A stretch of 26,456 nucleotides of DNA from CAZEAC01 sp964510065 (lineage in GTDB: Bacteria > Bdellovibrionota_C > UBA2361 > CAIXSY01), in the NCBI GenBank assembly GCA_964510065.1, contig CAZEAC010000057.1, positions 1 through 26,456 on the forward strand, in the 5' to 3' direction. The stretch's first letter is position 1; the number at the start of each line of letters is the position of its first letter. The notes below the pieces were generated by a model. That model worked only from the letters and a program-made list of their open reading frames with translations, did no database searches and had not been told where the DNA came from. Below are positions 1 to 7,342 of the stretch, piece by piece. Both the position numbers and the translations under genes were made by a program.

Positions 1-54
1 GAAAAAATAAATCGAGCCGTCACAATACGTTAGCGAGAACACTCCGATGCCCTG
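1..54. mobile_element. MITE-like repeat, right end only (copy A), cut by window edge
   Basis: Bases 1-53 align without gaps to 11179-11231, the right part of the complete element at 11070-11232. I count 39 of 53 identities, including the shared AT-rich start and the shared end motif AACACTCCGATGCCCT (38-53). The left part would lie outside the window. The end abuts copy C head to head. This makes a strong palindrome in which 44-52 pairs with 55-63 and 35-42 largely pairs with 65-72, and it could also serve as a transcription stop behind gpmI. Confidence 0.6.
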
Positions 55-186
55 GGGCATCGGCGTGTTCGCATCAAAAATTGTAACGCGATGGGCGCGA
101 AGTACGCGAAGGTATTAAAGAATCCTTCGCGTTGAAACAAAAATGCTGAAATTTTTATAGTTTACGGGAAACACTCCGAAGCCCTA
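53..186. mobile_element. MITE-like repeat, copy C, downstream of gpmI
   Basis: This 134-bp segment begins TGGGGCATCGGCGTGTT (53-69) and ends AACACTCCGAAGCCCTA (170-186). Those ends are imperfect inverted repeats of each other and match the ends of the element at 11070-11232. Inside is a perfect 9-bp stem, ACGCGAAGG (104-112) with CCTTCGCGT (124-132), around an 11-nt loop. No target duplication is visible, and there is no transposase. It lies 24 bp beyond the gpmI stop, so the hairpins may end or protect the gpmI transcript; that is inference. Confidence 0.55.
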
Positions 187-210
187 AAGCTCGGTTCTTA
201 AAGCGACGCG

Positions 211-1734
211 TTAGAAAAGAGGAGCGCCAGTCATCTCCGCTGGTTGCGGGATATTCATAAGCTTAAGTACCGTAGGCGCGATGTCGCAGAGCGCGCCGTC
301 TTTATGCAACGTAAGTTTCTGTTGTGCGCCAACAATTACAAAGGGCACCGGATATTTCGTGTGTGCGGTGTGAGGGGTGCCGTCTTCGTAGTTTTGCATC
401 TGCTCGGCATTGCCATGGTCCGCGAAAATGAGCGCGGTGCCGCCATTTTTCTTGAGCGCGGCGAGTAGTTTTCCAAGGCAGCCATCGACAGTTTCGACCG
501 CTTTTGTAGCTGCTTCGACCACACCAGTGTGTCCGACCATATCGCAATTTGCGAAATTGACCACGATGAGATCGTAATCGCCGGCAAGAAGCGCCTTTTC
601 AACGGTATCGGCGACAGCGGCTGCACTCATCTCCGGTTTAAGATCATAGGTCTTCACATCGCGCGGTGATGGCAGCATTGTTCGTGATTCACCGGGATAC
701 TCCTTTTCGATGCCGCCATTAAAAAAGTACGTGACATGAGGATACTTTTCAGTTTCGGCAACCCTCAGCTGAGTCATTCCACGTTTGGAGATTACTTCAC
801 CCAGATGGTTTTGAATGTCGAGCTGCTCGAATAAAAAAGGCAGGTGATAGGTATGATCGTAATCTGTAAAGCCTAAAACCCGAGAAGCATCGAACACCGG
901 AGAGGTTCTTGAAATATCACTGAATTCTTTTATGCAGAGCGCTTTCACAATTTCGCGCATTCGGTCTTCGCGGAAATTCCAAAAAACTACACCGTCTTGC
1001 GGCCCAATCGGAGTTGGAGTGATGACTGCCGGATCGATAAACTCATCGGTGATCTTGCTTTCATAACACTGCTGTACCCAGCTTAGCGGATCTGCTGCCT
1101 TCGGTGCCGAAGCTTCGGCAATTGCGCGGTACGCTTTTTCGACGCGTTCCCATCTCTTGTCGCGGTCCATCGCGTAAAAACGGCCGCTTACCGTGGCAAT
1201 CGCAACATTTGGCATCTTCTCAATCAGTGCGAGAAGCTCGGGAAGCTGCTGTGCGGCGCGCTGCGGCGAAGTATCGCGGCCGTCGGTGATAAGATGAATC
1301 GCGATCTTCCCCTTATAGTCAGCGCGAATTCGCTGCAGCAAAAGGTGCGCATGTTCGCTATGAGAATGCACTCCTCCATCACTATAGAGGCCGATGAGAT
1401 GAATGGTCGGCGCATCTTTTGTAGCAGCGAGAAATTTTTGGTATGAGGGGATCGTGGCGAGCACATTTTTCTTAAGCGCATTGCTAATGCGGAGTAGCCA
1501 CTGCTCAACTATTCGACCCGCGCCAATATTTAGGTGACCAACTTCGGAATTGCCCATCTGCCCATCGGGAAGTCCGACGCGCTCTCCATGGGTGGTAAGA
1601 GTGGTTGCCGGGCACTCGGCGTATATCTTATCGAATGTGGGCTTTTTTGCCATCGCGATAGCGTTTGCTTTCGGGTTTGGATTTAAGCCGAAGCCGTCGA
1701 GGATGCAGATAAGAGTCGTTTTCTTAGTTCCCAT
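211..1734 (-). CDS. gpmI: 2,3-bisphosphoglycerate-independent phosphoglycerate mutase
   Basis: This cytosolic glycolytic enzyme interconverts 3-phosphoglycerate and 2-phosphoglycerate using two bound metal ions (manganese in most family members) and a phosphoserine intermediate. The 507 residues match the usual length of about 510. The N-terminal metal motif is LDGFG with D13, and the catalytic serine is S63 in GNSEVGH. HLITDGRDTSP and FNFRED-like stretches typical of the phosphotransferase domain are present. The C-terminal metal ligands sit in ADHGNAE and HTAHT. The ATG at 1734 begins the conserved N-terminus, with only a weak GAG ribosome-binding site. It is the last gene of a minus-strand series that starts at rplU. 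In several deltaproteobacterial genomes gpmI also follows rsfS, which supports the context. No defect is visible. Confidence 0.97.
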   Translation of the reverse strand: MGTKKTTLICILDGFGLNPNPKANAIAMAKKPTFDKIYAECPATTLTTHGERVGLPDGQMGNSEVGHLNIGAGRIVEQWLLRISNALKKNVLATIPSYQKFLAATKDAPTIHLIGLYSDGGVHSHSEHAHLLLQRIRADYKGKIAIHLITDGRDTSPQRAAQQLPELLALIEKMPNVAIATVSGRFYAMDRDKRWERVEKAYRAIAEASAPKAADPLSWVQQCYESKITDEFIDPAVITPTPIGPQDGVVFWNFREDRMREIVKALCIKEFSDISRTSPVFDASRVLGFTDYDHTYHLPFLFEQLDIQNHLGEVISKRGMTQLRVAETEKYPHVTYFFNGGIEKEYPGESRTMLPSPRDVKTYDLKPEMSAAAVADTVEKALLAGDYDLIVVNFANCDMVGHTGVVEAATKAVETVDGCLGKLLAALKKNGGTALIFADHGNAEQMQNYEDGTPHTAHTKYPVPFVIVGAQQKLTLHKDGALCDIAPTVLKLMNIPQPAEMTGAPLF

Positions 1735-1749
1735 AATATCTCGAATAGT

Positions 1750-1941
1750 TTAACTAGCCCGGACTTCTATGGAGTTCCACTGCGGCGCAAGGATGACATA
1801 TAAAAAGTGAGGGGGCAACTTATCGGCCGGAATCTTGCCGCGACTCTCCCCGCTCCACAGCACTTGAGAGACTTGTGTAAGCTCGTGTAGGAGCTGCGGT
1901 TGGCGCGCGGTGTCACTTAAACGGATCGCCGGCGAAATCAA
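1750..1941 (-). CDS. possible 63-residue protein between the TPR gene and gpmI
   Basis: I do not recognise this product. The reading frame opens with TTG overlapping the stop of the TPR gene as TTGA and closes 15 bp before the gpmI start, so it fills the gap neatly. There is no clear Shine-Dalgarno sequence before the TTG, so translation would depend on coupling to the upstream gene. The peptide has no signal sequence, no cysteines and no obvious motif; its middle and end are mildly hydrophobic. For the call: tight spacing, and the same TTGA junction between polA and the sigma factor and at the slyX stop. Against it: short length and no family. It may be untranslated spacer. Confidence 0.3.
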   Translation of the reverse strand: MISPAIRLSDTARQPQLLHELTQVSQVLWSGESRGKIPADKLPPHFLYVILAPQWNSIEVRAS

Positions 1942-3221
1942 GCGCGGGTAAGACGGGGCGCCGGTGCTTCGGCTGAGAGGAGCTTTCCCGGCTTCGGTTC
2001 GGGAACATTTATCTTGAGCGAATCATCGCAAAGCTTAAAGAGTATCTCCGAGGCCGCTTTGGTCTCGCCGCGCTTAAGGTGTGCAAGCGACTTAAGCAGT
2101 GCCCACTGACGTAGCAGATCATCGGAGGGAGTCACCGCCTCATTCTTTGCCGAGGACTTAAAGCCATTCAGTATTGTTTCCGCCTCTTCGATAAGGTCTA
2201 CATTCAACAGCAGCCGGACAATCTCGAGTTCGGCAACGAGACGTGAGCTGCCTTTTGCCTCTTGCAGCGCCGCCTTTGCTGACGCGAGGGCCTTTTGAGG
2301 ATTTTTTTCTGAAAGCCAAAGCCGCGTGAGCTTTTGCCAAAAAGCCGTAGTTCCGGAGTTCCGTGCCGCCCGTGCGAGAAGCTCGGCTGCAGCACCGCTA
2401 TTTCCCTGTTTTACCTCCTCGTCGGCAAGCAGCTCGAGCGCCGGCGGAAAATCTGGGTGGCGCTTCAAAAACGCTGAGATATTCTCTCGGACTCCATTCG
2501 TGCCATCGCGCACGGTCTGCTTAAGTCGAAGCCGCGCCAAGACCTGTTCGCGCTCAACTTCATCAATCGGACCGACTGCCTCAAACTGCTTCTGATATTC
2601 GAGTGCGTCTTCGATGCGGTTCAGCTCCTCCGATAAGTCTCGAGCTAAAAGCGCGGCATGGCGGTTCGGATGATTGTAGAGAATAAGTGCCAAGTTATCG
2701 AGCGCGGCTGTCTTGTTATTAAGCGCGAGATTTAACTCGGCCGCGCGAAATAGTACCTCTATGCTGTTTGGGACGGCCGTGCGGGCTTCGTCGACGGCTC
2801 TTAAGGCTTCCCGAACCTCACCGGCATTCTCCAGCACTTTCGAGAGCTCAACCCGCGCAATGATATTGGTCGGATCTTTGTTAATTATTCGCGACCACAG
2901 CTCCCGCGCGCGTGCGAACTCCTTCGAAGCCTGAGCTGCGCGGGCGAGCATTACTCCTTCATAGAAAAGCTCGCGATCTCTGTCTCTAATTTTGAGGCGT
3001 CGCTCGCGGAAGTAGCCGCGAATCCCATACATCGATGCGATCAGGGTCGCCACGAGAAACCCAACCACGAAAGTCGCAATCAGAATTACTCCAGCGTTTC
3101 CCGAATAGCTCGTCGAGCCACCGAGATGTACCGTCATCGTCTCGCGGTTTTGAATAACCAAGTAAAGCGCGATGCCGACGATGACAAGTACACTGACCAG
3201 CCTGTTAATACGCGTGATCAT
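1938..3221 (-). CDS. LapA-like membrane anchor fused to TPR repeats
   Basis: This is a 427-residue inner-membrane protein. Residues 1-60 contain two membrane segments (about 6-23 and 44-65) separated by QNRETMTVHLGG, followed by a basic segment (RERRLKIRDRD). That is the pattern of LapA (DUF1049). From about residue 80 to 390 the sequence is all helical with TPR-type repeats, as in LapB/YciM, which in Enterobacteria pairs with LapA to control LpxC and lipopolysaccharide synthesis. Here both parts lie in one chain. The rubredoxin-like zinc module at the LapB C-terminus (paired CxxC) is absent; the chain ends in a proline-rich tail. ATG at 3221 is chosen because it precedes the first membrane segment. 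It lies 51 bp behind rsfS. A lipopolysaccharide role is inference; another TPR scaffold is possible. Confidence 0.75.
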   Translation of the reverse strand: MITRINRLVSVLVIVGIALYLVIQNRETMTVHLGGSTSYSGNAGVILIATFVVGFLVATLIASMYGIRGYFRERRLKIRDRDRELFYEGVMLARAAQASKEFARARELWSRIINKDPTNIIARVELSKVLENAGEVREALRAVDEARTAVPNSIEVLFRAAELNLALNNKTAALDNLALILYNHPNRHAALLARDLSEELNRIEDALEYQKQFEAVGPIDEVEREQVLARLRLKQTVRDGTNGVRENISAFLKRHPDFPPALELLADEEVKQGNSGAAAELLARAARNSGTTAFWQKLTRLWLSEKNPQKALASAKAALQEAKGSSRLVAELEIVRLLLNVDLIEEAETILNGFKSSAKNEAVTPSDDLLRQWALLKSLAHLKRGETKAASEILFKLCDDSLKINVPEPKPGKLLSAEAPAPRLTRA

Positions 3222-3272
3222 AATACGACTATGGTAGCCGTTGCAGGATTGAATTGTAAAGTCTTTGATCAG

Positions 3273-3707
3273 CTACGCCAATTGCAGCGAGTGCTCGTCT
3301 CGTCGAACCGATCCTTTACGACGCGAGGGCTTCTTAAGAGTTAGCCTTCCGGCGCGCACCCAGAGCCCCTCAATGTCGTAATGGGAACGCAGCGGTTCAT
3401 AAAAGACATGCACTATGATCTCTCCGCAGTCGATTACGACCCAGTGCCCAACTTCAAGCCCTTCGACTGACTCCGGTTCGATGCCGCGCGCAGCGAGCGC
3501 ATCTATTACGCGATTTGCAATACCTTGGACCTGTCGGTCGGAGCGTCCGCTTGCAACAATAAACAGGTCGGTAAGATCAATTAGTTTTGAAACATCGAGG
3601 ACTGCCACATCCTTTGCCTTAGCGTCGTTACATGCGTTTACTATGTCGTAACCGATATCCATTGATTCGGACCATACCTGGGACGCGCGAGCTAAGTTTC
3701 CTTTCAT
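3273..3707 (-). CDS. rsfS: ribosomal silencing factor RsfS
   Basis: RsfS (Iojap/YbeB family) binds ribosomal protein L14 on the 50S subunit and blocks joining to 30S, slowing translation on starvation. The core runs from DIVNACNDAKAKDVAVLDVS through LTDLFIVASGRSDRQVQGIA to VGHWVVIDCGEIIVHVF and DIEGLWV, all family hallmarks. The chosen ATG (3707) gives 144 residues and has GGAGG upstream, though at a long 13-nt spacing. A later ATG at 3662 has no ribosome-binding site, and an upstream extension to 3809 adds residues with no family similarity. A basic tail of about 25 residues (KKPSRRKGSVRR) follows the domain. It sits between the exported FG-GAP-like gene and the TPR gene. nadD, its usual upstream neighbour, is not there. 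Confidence 0.92.
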   Translation of the reverse strand: MKGNLARASQVWSESMDIGYDIVNACNDAKAKDVAVLDVSKLIDLTDLFIVASGRSDRQVQGIANRVIDALAARGIEPESVEGLEVGHWVVIDCGEIIVHVFYEPLRSHYDIEGLWVRAGRLTLKKPSRRKGSVRRDEHSLQLA

Positions 3708-4203
3708 ACTTGGCAGTATTCCTCCATTTTTTTTGTTTTGAGTGTACAACGAGATAGAACTGACTTTGAAATTTGCGTCGTCACTGGCCAGGGAAAATGT
3801 CGTGTGCAATATGCATTGGGCTTCGCGAATTTGAATCGGACGCTATGAAGATATCGACGTATCAGGCTATTTTTCCTCCCCGATAGCTGCGGTTTCTAGT
3901 GTTCTTGCCACCTGAAAGAAAGATCGGCTGTGCGCGCAATCTGCTAAAGCAAGAAAACGCAAGCTCTACGTGCATTTCGTATAAGCTCATTATTGTTAAT
4001 TTAAAGGCAGCAAGAAGGGTAAGAAATGGGGCAACGCCAAGAGGGAAAAGCTGTATTTTTAACGGTTTAGACGTAGTTTGTGAACTCCTTAATACGTACC
4101 CAACTGCTTCTATTTTACCAAAGACCCGCGATCTCAGCAACAGAGATATCTTTAAGATGTAGTCTTTCCGAATGACGATTCCCTTTTAGCGCCGGGGAAT
4201 GCG
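3708..4203. other. 496-bp stretch without a recognised gene
   Basis: Open frames exist on both strands here (for example 3862-4140 minus and 3899-4162 plus), but neither has a good ribosome-binding site or recognisable motifs. Where related clusters carry nadD before rsfS, this stretch occupies the place. I see no nucleotide-binding motif that would mark a decayed nadD. The rsfS promoter is probably here, but I cannot place it with confidence. Confidence 0.4.
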
Positions 4204-5202
4204 TTATTGGCCCTCTTCGGGAGTTGCTGTCGGAGTTGGCGATGCTTCGATGGCCCCGACGACGCTGACATTAATCTCGTCGAGAATGGTTCCACTTGGA
4301 GCAGTGTCTGTGACCACATCGCCCGAGGAAGGGTTGTAAATATATAGGGACGAGGTCGTCTGTAGCGCGATCTCTTCGCCTTCGAGGTCAGGATCAAAAT
4401 CCCCGACTGCGAACGCCCCCTTGCCAGGAAAGGTATGGCGGCCGACTTTGCGACCACGAACCGTAAATACTCGGATAGTAGTGTCGGAGTCATCTTCGGA
4501 AATGAATCCTACATTGTCGGTACCTTCAGCATTGTTCACGGGAAATGGCCGAGGCCTTGGTTCGACGCCAAGAGCCGCCGGGAATCGCGTAAAGCTCCGC
4601 ACTTTTTTAGTTTTTGTGTCCCGGAAGGTAAGTCGCGGACGGCTACCACTACCTTCGCCAAAAGCGGCAGCGCAATCGCGAAGCCCGTTCGGATTAAGAT
4701 AGAAGACTCGATCTCCCGAGCTGCCAAGTACAAACGAAAGTACTGGACGAGGGTTAGAGAAAAGATTGGGCTTAATTTGCCAGCGGATTTTGGATCCCTC
4801 AAAACGAACTACCGCCGCGTCGCTGATGCCGTCACCATTAAAGTCCGCCCCGGAGAGCGTATTGTCACCGGCTTTGCCAAACTTCTTTTGAAGAACTGAT
4901 CCTTCACCCTCAAGCAGCTTCCAAAGCAGCCCTTGGCCGCTTTGTCGGATAACGGCGAGTGACATTAGTTCTGGATCCAGCCATTTCGCCGGGGCAGGTG
5001 AATCAGTCGTCAGGCCAAAAGTTGTTGCTATGTCGTCATTGCCGCTTGTCGATCCGAGACAGCTCCAGGCGAACTCACTCCCTGAAGTGGCGGTAAAGGT
5101 AATATCGGAAATTCCGTCGGCATCGCAATCGGTCTGAATTTGAGAAGTAGCGGGGAGCGCCGGGGCGAGGGCGGTCAGAGCTAAGAATAATAATCGGCGC
5201 AT
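4204..5202 (-). CDS. exported FG-GAP/VCBS-like repeat protein
   Basis: The product has about 332 residues and an N-terminal signal peptide (MRRLLFLALTALAPALPATS, cleavage probably just after). The mature part carries several Asp/Gly/Asn-rich calcium-loop motifs of FG-GAP/VCBS type: DCDADGISDITF, ADFNGDGISDAAVV and GDFDPDLEGEEIAL. They are spaced through the chain as in beta-propeller blades. The C-terminus is a short Thr/Pro tail (SPTPTATPEEGQ). I chose the ATG at 5202 because it starts directly at the signal peptide; a GTG at 5256 would put a polar extension before it. No strong ribosome-binding site is seen for either. The gene lies between obgE and rsfS, an unusual place for a secreted protein. 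Substrate and role are unknown. Confidence 0.75.
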   Translation of the reverse strand: MRRLLFLALTALAPALPATSQIQTDCDADGISDITFTATSGSEFAWSCLGSTSGNDDIATTFGLTTDSPAPAKWLDPELMSLAVIRQSGQGLLWKLLEGEGSVLQKKFGKAGDNTLSGADFNGDGISDAAVVRFEGSKIRWQIKPNLFSNPRPVLSFVLGSSGDRVFYLNPNGLRDCAAAFGEGSGSRPRLTFRDTKTKKVRSFTRFPAALGVEPRPRPFPVNNAEGTDNVGFISEDDSDTTIRVFTVRGRKVGRHTFPGKGAFAVGDFDPDLEGEEIALQTTSSLYIYNPSSGDVVTDTAPSGTILDEINVSVVGAIEASPTPTATPEEGQ

Positions 5203-5299
5203 ATTTGAGAAGAATAACTTAGTCGCGTGGAGCCTGCAATTCGGCTCGATGCGCACGGGTAACGCTTGGGGAGAGTATAAAGTGGGGAAGGGGAGCCTC

Positions 5300-6310
5300 T
5301 TATATTGTTTCTAGCCTATCGGCGAGCCGATTTACCAAGGCTTCGACCCCTTTGCCTGTTGCGCTTGAAATCGCATAACACTCGATCCCGCGTTTGCGAA
5401 ATCGGTCCTGAATTGAATCAAGCCGACCGTCTTCAGTAATAGTATCAATTTTTGTTATTACTACTATCTGTGTCCTCGTCGCTAGGTCGGCAGAGAACTC
5501 AGCCAGCTCAAAATTTATCTTTTCGTATGCATCAATTGGGTCTATCTCCGCACCATCGCTTTCGTACTGATTTGGATCGATTAGATGCACAAGCAATTTT
5601 GTGCGCTCGACGTGCTTGAGGAACTTGATGCCCAATCCCTTGCCTTCGTGCGCACCGGGAATCAATCCGGGGATGTCGGCAACTACAAAATTTCGACGTT
5701 TTGCACGGACGACGCCTAGATTAGGGGTCAGGGTAGTAAAGGGATAGTCCGCGATTTTCGGGCGTGCCGCCGAAATCACTGAAATAAGGGTCGATTTTCC
5801 GGCATTCGGAAAACCGATGAGCCCCACATCGGCTACCAGCTTTAACGAGAGGGTGTAGTCGCCTTCTTGCCCTACTTCTCCAGGCTGGTAGTGCTCGGGA
5901 AATTGATGTGTGGCGCTTTTGAAAAAGGTATTGCCCTTGCCGCCTCGTCCGCCTTTTGCCAATACGAATCGCGACTGGTCGCTATCGAGGTCGCAGACCA
6001 GCTCACCGTCTTCGCTGCGCAGAACCTGCGTACCGACGGGGAGACGAATGATAAGATCGTCGCCATCTTTTCCGGCCTTATTGCTTCCCTGGCCGGGCGA
6101 GCCGTCCTTTGCTTCCCAGCGTGGTTGAAACTTGAAATCGAGAAGGGTGAGGGTATTCAGGTCGGCAACGAGCACGACATCGCCGCCATCGCCGCCGTCG
6201 CCACCATCCGGCCCGCCGTATGGGACATACTTTTCGCGACGAAAGCTCTTACAGCCGGAACCACCATGGCCGGCGCGGACCGCTATAGTCGCTTCGTCGA
6301 TGAACTTCAT
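5300..6310 (-). CDS. obgE: Obg/CgtA-family GTPase
   Basis: Obg is an essential GTPase of late 50S assembly that also responds to ppGpp. The 336 residues hold the Gly-rich Obg fold (1-158, with repeated GGDGGDGG near 36-44) and a G domain. GTP motifs are G1 GFPNAGKST (166-174), G3 DIPG (212-215), G4 TKID (286-289) and G5 SSATGK (315-320). The C-terminal Obg extension domain of some bacteria is absent, giving the short form common in proteobacteria. The ATG at 6310 starts the conserved MKFIDEATI. It follows rpmA with a terminator between, so it is expressed by read-through or from its own promoter. The rplU-rpmA-obgE order is conserved across many bacteria. Confidence 0.98.
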   Translation of the reverse strand: MKFIDEATIAVRAGHGGSGCKSFRREKYVPYGGPDGGDGGDGGDVVLVADLNTLTLLDFKFQPRWEAKDGSPGQGSNKAGKDGDDLIIRLPVGTQVLRSEDGELVCDLDSDQSRFVLAKGGRGGKGNTFFKSATHQFPEHYQPGEVGQEGDYTLSLKLVADVGLIGFPNAGKSTLISVISAARPKIADYPFTTLTPNLGVVRAKRRNFVVADIPGLIPGAHEGKGLGIKFLKHVERTKLLVHLIDPNQYESDGAEIDPIDAYEKINFELAEFSADLATRTQIVVITKIDTITEDGRLDSIQDRFRKRGIECYAISSATGKGVEALVNRLADRLETI

Positions 6311-6393
6311 ACACTACAGGCCTTTAAGGCCAAATTTACTCCTCGCGCCCCGTCGCGATGGCGATAGAGCACGCACTGTAGGGGCTAAAACAA

Positions 6394-6415
6394 AGCGGCC
6401 CGTATAAGGGCCGCT
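6394..6415 (-). terminator. intrinsic terminator after rpmA
   Basis: A perfect 8-bp stem, AGCGGCCC with GGGCCGCT, surrounds a 6-nt loop. On the minus strand the stem is followed by TTTGTTTTAG, a T-rich tail. It sits 31 bp past the rpmA stop, before obgE, and probably sets the ratio of ribosomal-protein to obgE transcript. Confidence 0.75.
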
Positions 6416-6446
6416 ACTGATACAAGTTAGGGAACCTAGTTGTCGC

Positions 6447-6695
6447 TTACGCTGCGACAACATCTATCAATGTTCTTTCACCCTTTCTGAACTTGACCAC
6501 GCCATCGACCAGCGCGAAGAGCGTGAAGTCGGAACCTGTTCCAACATTGTAGCCAGCATAAAAGCTACTGCCACGTTGCCGCACTAAGATGTTTCCCGCT
6601 TTGACGGTCTCACCACCAAAACGCTTTATCCCTAAGCGCTTGCCCTTGCTGTCGCGGCCGTTACGGGAACTACCTCCTGCTTTCTTATGTGCCAT
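6447..6695 (-). CDS. rpmA: 50S ribosomal protein L27
   Basis: L27 lies near the peptidyl-transferase centre of the 50S subunit. The 82 residues begin MAHKKAGGSSRNGRDSKGKR, the conserved L27 N-terminus that reaches the tRNA acceptor ends, and continue with LGIKRFGGE and AGNILVRQRG. There is no Firmicutes-type cleavable N-terminal extension. The ATG at 6695 follows an AGGAGA ribosome-binding site at good spacing. The gene is 44 bp behind rplU and is followed by an intrinsic terminator, so rplU-rpmA is likely one short transcript. Confidence 0.98.
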   Translation of the reverse strand: MAHKKAGGSSRNGRDSKGKRLGIKRFGGETVKAGNILVRQRGSSFYAGYNVGTGSDFTLFALVDGVVKFRKGERTLIDVVAA

Positions 6696-6739
6696 TGTCG
6701 AGATCTCCTGCTTAAAATTTGAAACGTAATCGTTATGTC

Positions 6740-7081
6740 CTAGCCGATGCTCTCGATAAGCACGCGGGTTTGCTCCTGACGATGACCCTGTTTCTTGGTG
6801 TAGCCCTTGCGACGGCGCTTCTTGTAGATAACCACTTTCTTTGCACGCTCGTGCGCAACAATTTTGCCCTTCACCTCGGCTCCCTCGATCAAGGGACGCC
6901 CTACCTTAACGGTATCGCCGTCTTTCATGAGCAGCACATCGCTAAAAAGCACCGCTGAGCCAACTTCACCGACCAATTTTTCTACGGCAATTCTCTCACC
7001 CGCGGACACGCGGTACTGCTTACCGCCGGTACGGATTACTGCGTAGCTAATTTCACCATTTTTTTCCATGCGCGCACACAC
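6740..7081 (-). CDS. rplU: 50S ribosomal protein L21
   Basis: L21 binds 23S rRNA in the large subunit. Family signatures are YAVIRTGGKQYRVSAGE near the N-terminus and KKRRRKGYTKKQGHRQ in the basic C-terminal part. Two starts compete. The GTG at 7081 (113 residues) has GGAGG at a 6-nt spacing. The ATG at 7069 (109 residues) would be 18 nt from the same GGAGG. I chose GTG on that basis; protein homology alone would favour the later ATG. The ribosome-binding site is inside a leader hairpin, which suggests translational control. Confidence 0.96.
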   Translation of the reverse strand: MCARMEKNGEISYAVIRTGGKQYRVSAGERIAVEKLVGEVGSAVLFSDVLLMKDGDTVKVGRPLIEGAEVKGKIVAHERAKKVVIYKKRRRKGYTKKQGHRQEQTRVLIESIG

Positions 7082-7085
7082 CTAG

Positions 7086-7111
7086 GCCCTCCAAAAAACT
7101 CTGGAAAGGGC
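7086..7111 (-). promoter_or_regulatory. leader hairpin covering the rplU ribosome-binding site
   Basis: On the minus strand GCCCTTTCC pairs with GGAGGGC across a 10-nt T-rich loop: seven base pairs with a 2-nt bulge. The right arm contains the GGAGG of rplU, so folding would hide it. Such structures are typical of ribosomal-protein autoregulation; that role here is inferred. Confidence 0.5.
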
Positions 7112-7172
7112 ACTTGAAAAAGCCTTAAGTTACTGAAAATACTGCTTACAAGAAGCTCTTCTTAGGCGCGGC

Positions 7173-7201
7173 AGTGTATCTGTAAAGGGGGGTAAAATCA
7201 A
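7173..7201 (-). promoter_or_regulatory. putative sigma70-type promoter of rplU-rpmA
   Basis: Read on the minus strand, TTGATT (7196-7201) and TACACT (7173-7178) are separated by 17 nt; each keeps four of six consensus bases. Transcription would start near 7166, giving a leader of about 85 nt before the GTG start of rplU. Confidence 0.45.
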
Positions 7202-7342
7202 GTCGGGGCACCGAAAAAGTATTTTTTCGAGGCTGCCTAACTTTTCGACTTCTGCTACACTATCCAATAAGTTAGCTAAAATTCCCCAAGCCTAGGGGGG
7301 ATTTTGGCCGGTGTTGATTTTTTGCCTTTTGAGCTTGCAGAC

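Noticed and set aside
33..72. Palindrome considered as a simple intrinsic terminator of gpmI
   Set aside because: The stem is strong, but neither side has a convincing T tract, and both halves match the ends of a repeat family, so I call it a junction of two elements.
3862..4162. Open frames on both strands between rsfS and the exported gene, considered as a nadD remnant
   Set aside because: Neither shows the nucleotidyltransferase HxGH-type motif or another known signature, and starts lack ribosome-binding sites.
7256..7261. TACACT considered as the -10 box of the response-regulator gene
   Set aside because: No -35-like sequence stands 16-18 nt upstream, so I did not call a promoter.
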